Shown: positions 7,308-13,282 of the stretch, one piece after another
Position numbering within the stretch: the stretch's first letter is position 1
How the letters are laid out: the number at the start of each line of letters is the position of its first letter
Program-made: the position numbers and the translations under genes
Origin: VGDP01 sp040905845
GTDB lineage: Bacteria; Pseudomonadota; Alphaproteobacteria; SP197
Assembly (NCBI GenBank): GCA_040905845.1
Contig: JBBDQV010000201.1
Location: 1 to 15,991 of the forward strand
Direction of reading: 5' to 3'
DNA length: 15,991 bases
Notes under the pieces: generated by a model
Databases searched by the model: none
What the model was told of the DNA's origin: nothing
Seen by the model: only the letters and a program-made list of their open reading frames with translations

Positions 7308-8345
7308 ATGCCACGATCCGAGGACGAGGACGCCATCCTTGCCGCCGGCCGCGACGTGCTGGCAGAGGCCTCGGCGTGCGTGAGCCGCGCCGCGGGGCTG
7401 CTCGGACGCGACTTCGCCGCCGCCGCGCGGGCGTTGGCCCACCGCGACAGCTTCACGATCGTCGTGGGCGTCGGCAAGTCGGGGCACATCGGGCGCAAGG
7501 TCGCGGCCAGCCTGATCTCCACCGGGCACCGCGCGGCGTTCGTCCATCCGGTCGAGGCGGCGCACGGCGATCTCGGCCACGCCGAGCACGCGACGCTCGC
7601 GCTGCTGCTCAGCCACTCGGGCGCGACCGAGGAGCTGATGGCGCTGGTGCCCGCGATCCGGGGGTTTCGGGTCACGACGGTCCTGGTCACGCGGGCGCGC
7701 GATTGCCCGCTCGCGGCCCACGCCGATCTCGTGATCGAGACCGGCGTCGAGGTCGAGGCGGGCCTGCACCGGCTCGCGCCCACATCTTCGACCACGACGA
7801 CGCTCGCGCTGTGCGACGCACTGATGATGGCGAGCCTCGCGTTGCGTGGCTTCACGCCCGAGCAGTTCCGCCGCTTCCATCCGGGCGGCGCGCTGGGGCG
7901 CCGACTGCTCAAGGTCGCCGACGTCATGACGCCGCTCGCGGGCACGCCCTGGGTGCGCCCCGACGCGAACCTCTACGAGGTGCTCGCCGCGATGCCGGGC
8001 CGGCTCGGCCTCGCCGTGGTCAGCGCCAAGCCGCGCGGGGCGGACGTCGGGCTCGCGGACGTCGGCGTCATCTCCGAGGGCGACATCCGCCGCGCGGCAC
8101 GCGAACGCAAGGAGTTTGATCGGGTCGGCGCCAGGACGATCATGACGACGAGCCCGAAGTCGATCGGCGCGGACGCGTTCGCCATCGATGCGCTGCGGCT
8201 CATGGAGCGCCACCGGATCACCGTCCTTCTGGTCGTCGACGCCGACGGGCGATTGCTGGGTTCGGTCCACATCCATGACATCGTCTCGACCGACGTGCTG
8301 CCGGACGGGCGGCGCGCGCCGCTCGCGGGCGATGAGGCGGGCTGA
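7308..8345 (+). CDS. kpsF: D-arabinose 5-phosphate isomerase, KdsD/KpsF/GutQ family
   Basis: Interconverts ribulose 5-phosphate and arabinose 5-phosphate, the first step to KDO for LPS or capsule linkers. The protein is 345 aa with a sugar isomerase (SIS) domain (about 30-200) and two CBS domains (about 210-330), the standard architecture and length. Visible residues: GVGKSGHIGRK with the catalytic-type Lys at 57, HPVEAAHGDLG, SHSGATEELM, LAPTSSTTTTLALCDAL and the FHPGGALGRRLL motif with its His. CBS repeats begin at ADVMTP and RTIMTT and end in HIHDIV. One departure: the usual ACPLGLAP reads AGLHRLAP, keeping the Glu before it. ATG 7308 aligns with where E. coli KdsD starts; GTG 7290 (distant AGGA at 7270) is an alternative. 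Five bases separate it from the RfaH-like gene, so they are co-transcribed. Context suggests the polysaccharide-dedicated paralogue (KpsF) rather than the only copy, but this cannot be proved here. Confidence 0.88.
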   Translation: MPRSEDEDAILAAGRDVLAEASACVSRAAGLLGRDFAAAARALAHRDSFTIVVGVGKSGHIGRKVAASLISTGHRAAFVHPVEAAHGDLGHAEHATLALLLSHSGATEELMALVPAIRGFRVTTVLVTRARDCPLAAHADLVIETGVEVEAGLHRLAPTSSTTTTLALCDALMMASLALRGFTPEQFRRFHPGGALGRRLLKVADVMTPLAGTPWVRPDANLYEVLAAMPGRLGLAVVSAKPRGADVGLADVGVISEGDIRRAARERKEFDRVGARTIMTTSPKSIGADAFAIDALRLMERHRITVLLVVDADGRLLGSVHIHDIVSTDVLPDGRRAPLAGDEAG

Positions 8346-8350
8346 GGCGC

Positions 8351-8851
8351 ATGCCCCGCTGGTACGTCGTCCATACCCACGCCCAGGGCGAGGAGCGCGC
8401 ATTGGGCCACCTCGCGCGCCAGGGCTTCGAGGCGTGGCTGCCGCGCCACCGCCGGCGTATCCGCCACGCGCGGCGTGCTGTCGCGGCGCTGCGCCCGCTG
8501 TTCCCGCGTTACCTGTTCGTGCAGCTCGACCTGGCGGGGGAGCCATGGCGCTCGGTGCTGTCCACGGTCGGCGTCGCGGCGGTCGTCGGGGCCGAGGGCC
8601 GGCCGACGGCGGTCCCCGAGGACGTCATCGCCGACCTTCGGTCGCGCGCCGATGGGGCCGGCGTGGTCGAGCTGGGGCCCGCGCACCCGTTCCATCGCGG
8701 CGACCGGCTGCGTTTCGTCGCGGGCGCGCTCCGGGACGTCGAGGCGATCCTGGTGGCGCCGACCGACGCGGAACGCGTCGCCGTGCTGCTTCGCCTGCTG
8801 GGCCGCGACGTGCGGCTGACCGTGCCGGCGTCCGACCTGGCGCCGGCGTAG
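8351..8851 (+). CDS. RfaH/NusG-like transcription elongation factor (antiterminator)
   Basis: A 166 aa specialised NusG paralogue, the length of RfaH. The NGN domain (about 1-105) opens with RWYVVHTHAQGEERALGHL and contains LRPLFPRYLFVQ, the family signature, then VLSTVGVAAVVG. The C-terminal segment from about 113 (FHRGDRLRFVAGALRDVEAI) is a KOW-type domain. RfaH-family proteins bind RNA polymerase at ops sites in leaders of long polysaccharide operons and suppress pausing and Rho termination. Housekeeping NusG has an extra N-terminal stretch and sits beside rpl/sec genes; neither is seen here. It starts five bases after the isomerase stop. The likely target is the long operon beginning near 10100, whose leader carries an ops-like sequence. 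Fold assignment is firm. RfaH-like behaviour is inference from length and context. Confidence 0.88.
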   Translation: MPRWYVVHTHAQGEERALGHLARQGFEAWLPRHRRRIRHARRAVAALRPLFPRYLFVQLDLAGEPWRSVLSTVGVAAVVGAEGRPTAVPEDVIADLRSRADGAGVVELGPAHPFHRGDRLRFVAGALRDVEAILVAPTDAERVAVLLRLLGRDVRLTVPASDLAPA

Positions 8852-8941
8852 GCCACTCACTCGTTCGGACCGGCTCATACCGGCGCGCGTATGAAGCTAT
8901 CCTCCGGCGGTTCGCCCTCACCCTCCCAACGCTACGCCCTT

Positions 8942-8961
8942 CGACGCCGCCTGCGGCGTCG
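8942..8961. repeat. Short GC-rich palindrome (9 bp arms)
   Basis: Arms CGACGCCGC (8942-8950) and GCGGCGTCG (8953-8961) are perfect, with two bases between them, so in RNA the top of the stem would open. It is followed by CTCAGGGCAGG, a combination familiar from dispersed intergenic repeats in high-GC Proteobacteria. It is the first strong stem after the RfaH-like gene. Confidence 0.6.
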
Positions 8962-8981
8962 CTCAGGGCAGGCTGGCCCCT

Positions 8982-9066
8982 CCCTCTCCCACGAGGGGAG
9001 AGGGTAAGCCCTTGCCGCTGTACCCCAATACCCCTCTCCCCTTGTGGGAGAGGGAAGGGAGAGGGG
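8982..9066. repeat. Tandem CCCTCTCCC inverted-repeat modules
   Basis: Two modules. The first has arms 8982-8990 and 8996-9004 with a 5-base loop. The second has arms 9032-9040 and 9046-9054, also with a 5-base loop, plus a third GGGAGAGGGG copy at 9057-9066. Because all C-arms and all G-arms are alike, several alternative pairings are possible. This resembles widespread pyrimidine/purine-biased intergenic repeats of Proteobacteria. Confidence 0.7.
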
Positions 9067-9146
9067 TAGCGCGTCCGCGCGTCATATGACTCAATTCCTA
9101 GTTCGCCGGTCTGAGACGAAATCCGATTGATCGCTTCCCACCAACG

Positions 9147-9236
9147 TTGTCATCGCCCGGCTTGACCGGGCGATCCAGGGCCGCCGGGCTCGGTGCCTGT
9201 TGCCCTGGATGCCCCGCTCAAGGCGGGGCATGACAA
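9147..9236. repeat. Cloverleaf-like intergenic repeat element (90 bp)
   Basis: An outer helix TTGTCAT/ATGACAA (9147-9153 with 9230-9236) encloses three stems: ATCGCCCGG/CCGGGCGAT (9152-9160, 9166-9174), ATCCAGGGC/GCCCTGGAT (9174-9182, 9202-9210) and ATGCCCCGC/GCGGGGCAT (9209-9217, 9223-9231). Neighbouring stems compete for one to two bases at junctions. The CTTGA and TCAAG loops are themselves complementary. This is the layout of a dispersed repeat common in alphaproteobacterial intergenic DNA; genome copies were not checked. Confidence 0.75.
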
Positions 9237-9316
9237 TCTTGGAATGGCGTGCCAGTGGGAACGGATCATCCGGATTTCGTATGAGACCCGCCCCTGCACC
9301 TTCAACGAAGCGCTGC

Positions 9317-9898
9317 TCAGACTCCGAAATCATCGCGGGTGAACAGGGCGACGAGCTCGATGCCGTGGCGCGCGAAGCTCTCGCGCGCACCGGCCAGGCG
9401 ATCGACGATGGTGACGACGCGACCGACCTCGTAGCCGGCCTCGCGCACGGCCTCGACGGCTTGCATCGCTGAGTCCCCGGTCGTCGTCACGTCCTCGACG
9501 ATGACGACGCGGCCGCGCGCGGGCAGGTTGCCCTCGATGCGCTTGCCGGTGCCGTGCTCCTTGGCCTTCTTGCGCACGTAGAAGGCGGGCATGGGCCGGC
9601 CGCGCCGGAAGCTCGCCTGGGCGATCGCGGCGGCCACCGGAATGCCACCCGTTTCCATGCCGCCCACGGCCTCGCCCGCGCCGGCGACGGCGTCGAGCAT
9701 CAGCTCGCCGATCAGGGTCGAGCCTTCCGGGTCCATCGAGACGAGCCGCATGTCGAGGTAGAACGCGGCCGTGGCGCCCGAGGCGAGCTTGATGTCCTGG
9801 CCCTTCATCAGCGCCTTGGTCACGATGATCTGCTTCAAGCGTCGCCGTGCCGCCTCGGCGATGCCCTCGGGCCCGCTCGTCGTGCTCGCCTGCGCCAT
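9317..9898 (-). CDS. pyrE: Orotate phosphoribosyltransferase
   Basis: Joins orotate to PRPP to give orotidine 5'-monophosphate in de novo UMP synthesis, in the cytoplasm. 193 aa, normal length for the class that begins with an extended N-terminal helix. The PRPP-binding loop is RVVIVEDVTTTGDS at residues 130-143. Other family segments are SGATAAFYLDMRLVSMDPEG (40-59), GMETGGIPVAAAIA (80-93) and YVRKKAKEHGTGKRIEG (107-123), the last being the flexible catalytic loop with Lys and His. ATG 9898 is supported by GGAG seven bases upstream (9909-9906). It is transcribed alone, on the opposite strand to its neighbours, with its own promoter. The only clear housekeeping gene here; its product UMP feeds UDP-sugars, but the placement may be coincidental. 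Confidence 0.95.
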   Translation of the reverse strand: MAQASTTSGPEGIAEAARRRLKQIIVTKALMKGQDIKLASGATAAFYLDMRLVSMDPEGSTLIGELMLDAVAGAGEAVGGMETGGIPVAAAIAQASFRRGRPMPAFYVRKKAKEHGTGKRIEGNLPARGRVVIVEDVTTTGDSAMQAVEAVREAGYEVGRVVTIVDRLAGARESFARHGIELVALFTRDDFGV

Positions 9899-9923
9899 GT
9901 CCCGGCTCCGTTATACAGCGCGC

Positions 9924-9951
9924 ACCATAGTCCCGGTTCGGTCGCGGTCAA
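9924..9951 (-). promoter_or_regulatory. Candidate pyrE promoter
   Basis: On the minus strand, TTGACC (9951-9946, five of six to TTGACA) and TATGGT (9929-9924, four of six to TATAAT) are spaced 16 bases. The predicted start near 9917 would leave a leader of about 18 bases that includes the GGAG before pyrE. A nearer TATAAC (9915-9910) sits too close to the start codon unless the message were leaderless. Confidence 0.45.
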
Positions 9952-10051
9952 GATCGCGTCGGCGCGACGGCCAGCGCGACGCCCGCCGCGGCGAGCGCCA
10001 TGCCGCCGCGAGCGAGCGGCGCGAACGTTTCGGCGATCCACGACGCCAACC

Positions 10052-10072
10052 CATGATGTTCATGGTTTGAAC
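10052..10072. promoter_or_regulatory. Overlapping inverted repeats, candidate operator
   Basis: An AT-richer patch contains CATGA-N3-TCATG (10052-10064) overlapping GTTCA-N5-TGAAC (10058-10072). The second covers the candidate -35 box of the plus-strand promoter, so a dimeric regulator bound here could repress or activate. The adjacent winged-helix protein is the obvious candidate for autoregulation, but nothing ties it to the site beyond position. Confidence 0.35.
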
Positions 10073-10095
10073 GGAAGCGGCCGGCGCGCTAATGT
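10067..10095 (+). promoter_or_regulatory. Candidate promoter of the amidotransferase operon
   Basis: TTGAAC at 10067-10072 (four of six to TTGACA) is followed after 17 bases by TAATGT at 10090-10095 (three of six to TATAAT). Transcription starting near 10102 would give a leader of about 98 bases containing both hairpins and the ops-like site. Matches are modest; the correct spacing and the locally low GC are the main support. Confidence 0.4.
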
Positions 10096-10117
10096 TAGGT
10101 TCCTGAACACGATCGAG

Positions 10118-10150
10118 GCAGGGCGGTTGGCCGCGTTTCACCCGCCCTGC
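10118..10150 (+). promoter_or_regulatory. Leader hairpin 1
   Basis: Perfect 9 bp arms GCAGGGCGG (10118-10126) and CCGCCCTGC (10142-10150) with a 15-base loop. No T-tract follows, so it is not a classical terminator. Its 3' arm shares its last two bases with the ops-like element, recalling the stem-loops found in enterobacterial JUMPstart leaders. Confidence 0.55.
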
Positions 10151-10159
10151 GGTAGCCTG
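10149..10159 (+). promoter_or_regulatory. ops-like element (GCGGTAGCCTG)
   Basis: The core of the enterobacterial ops element is GGCGGTAGCGTG, with GGTAG best conserved. The site here matches it at ten of eleven positions from the second base onward. It lies on the coding strand, about 40 bases upstream of the first start codon of the long polysaccharide operon, between two hairpins, and an RfaH-like gene is encoded 1.3 kb upstream. The shorter core GCGGTAGC also occurs inside genes elsewhere in the window, so sequence alone is suggestive only. Confidence 0.4.
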
Positions 10160-10178
10160 GGTGGAGGCACCCTCCACC
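10160..10178 (+). promoter_or_regulatory. Leader hairpin 2
   Basis: Perfect 8 bp arms GGTGGAGG (10160-10167) and CCTCCACC (10171-10178) with a CAC loop, directly after the ops-like site and 21 bases before the regulator's ATG. It could pause polymerase or stabilise the leader. There is no U-run to make it an intrinsic terminator. Confidence 0.55.
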
Positions 10179-10199
10179 GTCCCTCTCGATACGCGATCG

Positions 10200-10814
10200 A
10201 TGACCCAGACCAACGTGCCGGCCTCGCGCCGCGCCGCCGAGGACGCGGCGCGCTTCCGCGAGATATTCGAGCACATCGAGCGCTCCGACGCGGTCAACCA
10301 GCGCGGACTCGCGGCCGAGCTCGGCGTCGCGCTGGGCCTGGTCAACGCCTACGTCGCGCGCGCCGTGGACAAGGGCTGGGTCAAGGTCCAGCACATTCCA
10401 GCCCGGCGCTACCGCTACTACCTGACGCCGAAGGGGTTCGCCGAGAAGAGCCGGCTGACGCTGCAGTACCTCAACGATTCGTTCGTCGCGCTCCGCCGCG
10501 CCCGCGCGAGCTTCGAGCGGCTCTACGACGCGCTCGCGAAGGAAGGCGTGCGACGCGTCGCGCTCGCCGGCGACGACGACCTGGTCGACATCGCCGTGCT
10601 TGCCGCGCTCGGCGGGCCGGTCGAGGTGGTCGGCGTCGCCAACCCGCTGGGGCCGGCGCGGCGGACGCGCGGCGTCCCCGTCGTCGAGCCCGGGGCCGGT
10701 ATCGCCGAGGTGTGGGTCATCGCCTCGACCAAGCGCGCGCGCGAAGTGCGCGCGGCGTTGTCGAGCGTGGTCCCCGGTGCGCGGATCGTCGCGCCTGACG
10801 TACTGCCGCGCTGA
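10200..10814 (+). CDS. Winged-helix (MarR-like) regulator with a C-terminal Rossmann-like domain
   Basis: A 204 aa protein. Residues 17-86 form a winged helix: the recognition region is NQRGLAAELGVALGLVNAYV (33-52), then DKGWVKVQ and a basic wing IPARRYRYYLTPKGFAEK, as in MarR-like regulators often encoded in exopolysaccharide loci. Residues about 115-200 look like a small alpha/beta domain (VRRVALAGDDDLVDIAVLAAL, then VEVVGVANPLGPARRTRGVPVVE) resembling the nucleotide- or CoA-binding N-domains of sugar-modifying enzymes. Its Gly-rich loop is degenerate (GDDD). This could let it sense a nucleotide-sugar. ATG 10200 is chosen because the conserved part begins soon after; GTG 10161 would start inside hairpin 2. 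Five bases separate it from the amidotransferase gene. DNA-binding is likely; the ligand idea is inference. Confidence 0.78.
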   Translation: MTQTNVPASRRAAEDAARFREIFEHIERSDAVNQRGLAAELGVALGLVNAYVARAVDKGWVKVQHIPARRYRYYLTPKGFAEKSRLTLQYLNDSFVALRRARASFERLYDALAKEGVRRVALAGDDDLVDIAVLAALGGPVEVVGVANPLGPARRTRGVPVVEPGAGIAEVWVIASTKRAREVRAALSSVVPGARIVAPDVLPR

Positions 10815-10819
10815 ACGCC

Positions 10820-12664
10820 ATGTGTGGCATCGCGGGCGTGATCGGGGTCGCCCCGCCGGACGGGGAGCGGATCACGGCCGTGCTCGCGGCGCTGCGGCAC
10901 CGTGGGCCCGACGGACGCGGCACCTACGCGACGCGGCTCGCCAACGGCCAGCACGTTCTCCTGCTCAACACCCGGCTCGCCATCCGAGACCTCGAGCTCC
11001 GCGCGGGCCAGCCCATGGCGCATGACGGCTGCGTCGTCGTCCACAACGGCGAGATCTACAACGACCGCGAGCTGAAGGCGGAGCTCGAGGCGCGCGGTCA
11101 TCGCTTCCGTACGGCCTCGGACACCGAGGTCATCGCCCACGCCTGGCGCGCCTGGGGCGAGAGTATGTTCGACCGCTTCGAGGGCATGTTCGCCCTGGCG
11201 CTCCTCGATCTCCGCGCGGGTCGGCTGGTGCTCGCGCGCGACCGCTTCGGCGAAAAACCGCTGCTCTGGCTGCGCCACCGCGATGCCCTCTACTTCGCCT
11301 CCGAGATCGGGGCCCTTGCGGCGCTCGCCGGAGTCCGGCCGGAACCAAACCTCGAGCAGGTGCGTCGGTTTCTCGTGCTCGGCTACCGCGCGTTGCACGG
11401 CCGCACGTGGCACCAGGGCGTCGGCGAGGTTCCGGCCGGCTCCATCGCCGTCCTGGATCAGGCAGGCGAACCCCGGCCGCGCACGTACTGGACACCCCGC
11501 TTCGCGCCCGCGCCGATGTCCTATGACCAGGCGGTGGACGGCGCGCGCGAACGGCTCAACCACGCCGTGGGACTCAGGTTGCGCTCCGATGTGCCGCTCG
11601 CGTTCTGCCTCTCGGGCGGGATCGATTCCGGCGCGCTCGCGGCGATCGCCGCGCGGGTGCACGGCGCCGAGGTCCACGGCTTCTCGGTCATCGACGACGA
11701 CGAGCGCTACGATGAGCGCGCGAACCTGGCCGAGATGGTCGGCGCGCTCGGTTGCCGCCACGCGACGGTCGAGACCGAGCGCACCGGCTTTCTCGACCGG
11801 CTCGACGCGTTGATCGGCGGGCGCGGCCAGCCGATCGCGACGGTCTCTTACTACGTCCACGCCAGGCTCTTGGCGGCCGTGGCCGCCGCGGGCTACAAGG
11901 TCGCCATCTCGGGCACCGGCGCGGACGAGCTCGTTTCCGGCTACTACGACCACTACGGGTTCTGGCTCGCCGGCCAGGCGCGGAGCCCCGATTTCGACCG
12001 CCTGGTCGAGGACTGGCGCCGGGGCATGGGCGCCCACGTCCGCAACCCGCTGCTCAGGGACCCTCTGGCGTTTCGGCGCAACCCCGCCGAGCGCGGGCAC
12101 CTGACGCTCGGCCGCGACGTCTTCGCCGCCCTGCTGCGCGAGCCGTTCGGCGACCGCCTGACGGAGCACACCTACACGGACGACGCGCTGCGCAACCGCA
12201 TGCTCAACGAGCTGTGCCGCGAATCGGTTCCGGTCATGCTGCGCGAGGACGATCTCGATGCGATGGCCGTGTCGGTCGAAAATCGTTCGCCTTACCTCGA
12301 CAGCGAGCTCGCGCGGTTCCTGCTGACCGTGCCGACCGAGCACCTCGTGCGCGACGGCCGGCTCAAGGCGCCGCTGCGCGACGCGGTCGCTGGACTCTTG
12401 CCCGACCCGGTGCGGTTGGATCCCCGCAAGCGCGGCTTCAACGCCTCGATCGTGTCGCTGCTCGACCCCCGGGACGGCACGACGCGCGAGCGGCTGCTCG
12501 CGCCCGGGCCGATCTTCGAGGTGGTGCGGCGCGACGCCTTCGAGGCGTTCCTGGAGCGCGATTTCAGCGACGCGGCATTGTCCAAGTTCCTGTTCGCCTT
12601 CGTCTCGGCGCGGGCCTTTCTCGACCTCGAATGCGGCGCCGCCTCGGCGCGACGCGCGGCGTGA
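10820..12664 (+). CDS. asnB: Asparagine synthase-like glutamine amidotransferase
   Basis: A 614 aa enzyme of the AsnB family. The N-terminal Ntn glutaminase begins MCGIAG with the nucleophile Cys2, followed by LRHRGPDG (25-32), NGEIYN (76-81) and SDTE (100-103). The C-terminal ATP-pyrophosphatase synthetase domain has the PP-loop LSGGIDSG (264-271), SGTGADELVSGY near 364-375 and ENRSPYLD. The housekeeping enzyme amidates aspartate. Members inside polysaccharide clusters are thought to amidate uronic-acid carboxyls, and the placement here, coupled by a GTGA overlap to the HisH-like gene, favours that role. Length is within the family range, and no catalytic residue I checked is missing. Substrate is unproven, and asparagine synthesis remains possible. 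Confidence 0.9.
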   Translation: MCGIAGVIGVAPPDGERITAVLAALRHRGPDGRGTYATRLANGQHVLLLNTRLAIRDLELRAGQPMAHDGCVVVHNGEIYNDRELKAELEARGHRFRTASDTEVIAHAWRAWGESMFDRFEGMFALALLDLRAGRLVLARDRFGEKPLLWLRHRDALYFASEIGALAALAGVRPEPNLEQVRRFLVLGYRALHGRTWHQGVGEVPAGSIAVLDQAGEPRPRTYWTPRFAPAPMSYDQAVDGARERLNHAVGLRLRSDVPLAFCLSGGIDSGALAAIAARVHGAEVHGFSVIDDDERYDERANLAEMVGALGCRHATVETERTGFLDRLDALIGGRGQPIATVSYYVHARLLAAVAAAGYKVAISGTGADELVSGYYDHYGFWLAGQARSPDFDRLVEDWRRGMGAHVRNPLLRDPLAFRRNPAERGHLTLGRDVFAALLREPFGDRLTEHTYTDDALRNRMLNELCRESVPVMLREDDLDAMAVSVENRSPYLDSELARFLLTVPTEHLVRDGRLKAPLRDAVAGLLPDPVRLDPRKRGFNASIVSLLDPRDGTTRERLLAPGPIFEVVRRDAFEAFLERDFSDAALSKFLFAFVSARAFLDLECGAASARRAA

Positions 12665-13281
12665 AGACTGTCGTCATCGTCGACTATGGGCTCGGCAATC
12701 TCGCCTCGGTCGCCAGCGCCGTGGCGCATCTCGGTCACGAGCCCATGGTCACGGCCGAGCCCGATGCCGTCGCGCGGGCCGAACGCGTCATCCTGCCCGG
12801 CGTCGGCGCGTTCGGCGACGGCATGGCGCGGCTTCGGCAACGCGGACTCATCGCCGCCCTGGAGCGCGTCGCGATCGAACGAGGACGACCCTTGCTCGGC
12901 ATCTGCCTCGGCGGGCAGCTGCTCGCCACCGAGAGCGAGGAGTTCGGGCATCACGAAGGCCTCGGCTGGCTGCCGGCGCGGGTGGTGCGGCTGACGCCGA
13001 ACGACCCCACGATGCGCGTGCCGCACGTCGGCTGGAACGAGGTGCGCCAGGTGGCGCCTTGCCCGCTGTTCGAAGGCATCGCCGACGGCGCGCTTTTCTA
13101 TCATATGCACGGCTATCGGCTGGAGGCGGCCGAGGACTCGATCGTCGTGGGCGAGACCGACTATGGCGGGGGGTTCCCAAGCGTCGTGCGCCGCTGCAAT
13201 CTGTACGCGACCCAGTTCCACCCCGAGAAGAGCCAGCGGGCGGGGCTTGCGCTGCTCGCGAACTTCCTCGAACGGGCGTGA
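12661..13281 (+). CDS. hisH: HisH-like glutaminase subunit of a sugar amidotransferase system
   Basis: A class I glutamine amidotransferase (206 aa) releasing ammonia from glutamine. Visible: VDYGLGNLASV (7-17), PGVGAFGDGM (46-55), the nucleophile Cys82 in GICLGGQLL, and the His187-Glu189 dyad in FHPEKSQ. VPHVGWNE also matches HisH, so the triad is complete. The GTG start at 12661 overlaps the preceding TGA by four bases. In histidine synthesis HisH pairs with HisF. Here the pair sits directly before a WbpG-type enzyme, as hisH2-hisF2-wbpG do in the Pseudomonas aeruginosa B-band locus, where the ammonia is used to build an acetamidino group. No other his gene is present in the window. Confidence 0.93.
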   Translation: MKTVVIVDYGLGNLASVASAVAHLGHEPMVTAEPDAVARAERVILPGVGAFGDGMARLRQRGLIAALERVAIERGRPLLGICLGGQLLATESEEFGHHEGLGWLPARVVRLTPNDPTMRVPHVGWNEVRQVAPCPLFEGIADGALFYHMHGYRLEAAEDSIVVGETDYGGGFPSVVRRCNLYATQFHPEKSQRAGLALLANFLERA

Positions 13282-13282
13282 C

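Larger units (their letters stand above)
8852..9316. other. Gene-free 465 bp between convergent genes, filled with hairpin repeats
   Basis: No credible coding sequence here. The stretch between the RfaH-like gene and pyrE holds a GC-rich palindrome (8942-8961), a pair of CCCTCTCCC-type hairpins (8982-9066) and a cloverleaf-like repeat (9147-9236). None of the stems is followed by a clear T-tract, although the structures may still end or stabilise the two convergent transcripts. Confidence 0.7.

Noticed and set aside
8942..9066. Intrinsic terminators after the RfaH-like gene
   Set aside because: Strong stems exist, but none is followed by a T-run on either strand, so they are reported as repeats rather than terminators.
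8982..9066. CRISPR-like array from the repeated CCCTCTCCC units
   Set aside because: Units are short inverted arms with no regular spacers, and no cas gene is present.
9091..9390. 99-codon minus-strand open frame over the repeat region
   Set aside because: It reads straight through the cloverleaf repeat and into the pyrE 3' end, with low-complexity Arg/Ser-rich sequence. Such frames are a common artefact of this repeat type.
9910..9915. TATAAC as the pyrE -10 box
   Set aside because: The implied start would fall in or after the GGAG ribosome site and no -35 lies at a usable distance. TATGGT at 9929-9924 with TTGACC fits better.
10523..12343. 606-codon minus-strand open frame opposite asnB
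   Set aside because: Long only because GC-rich antisense frames rarely contain stops. It has no motif, while the plus strand has complete AsnB motifs.
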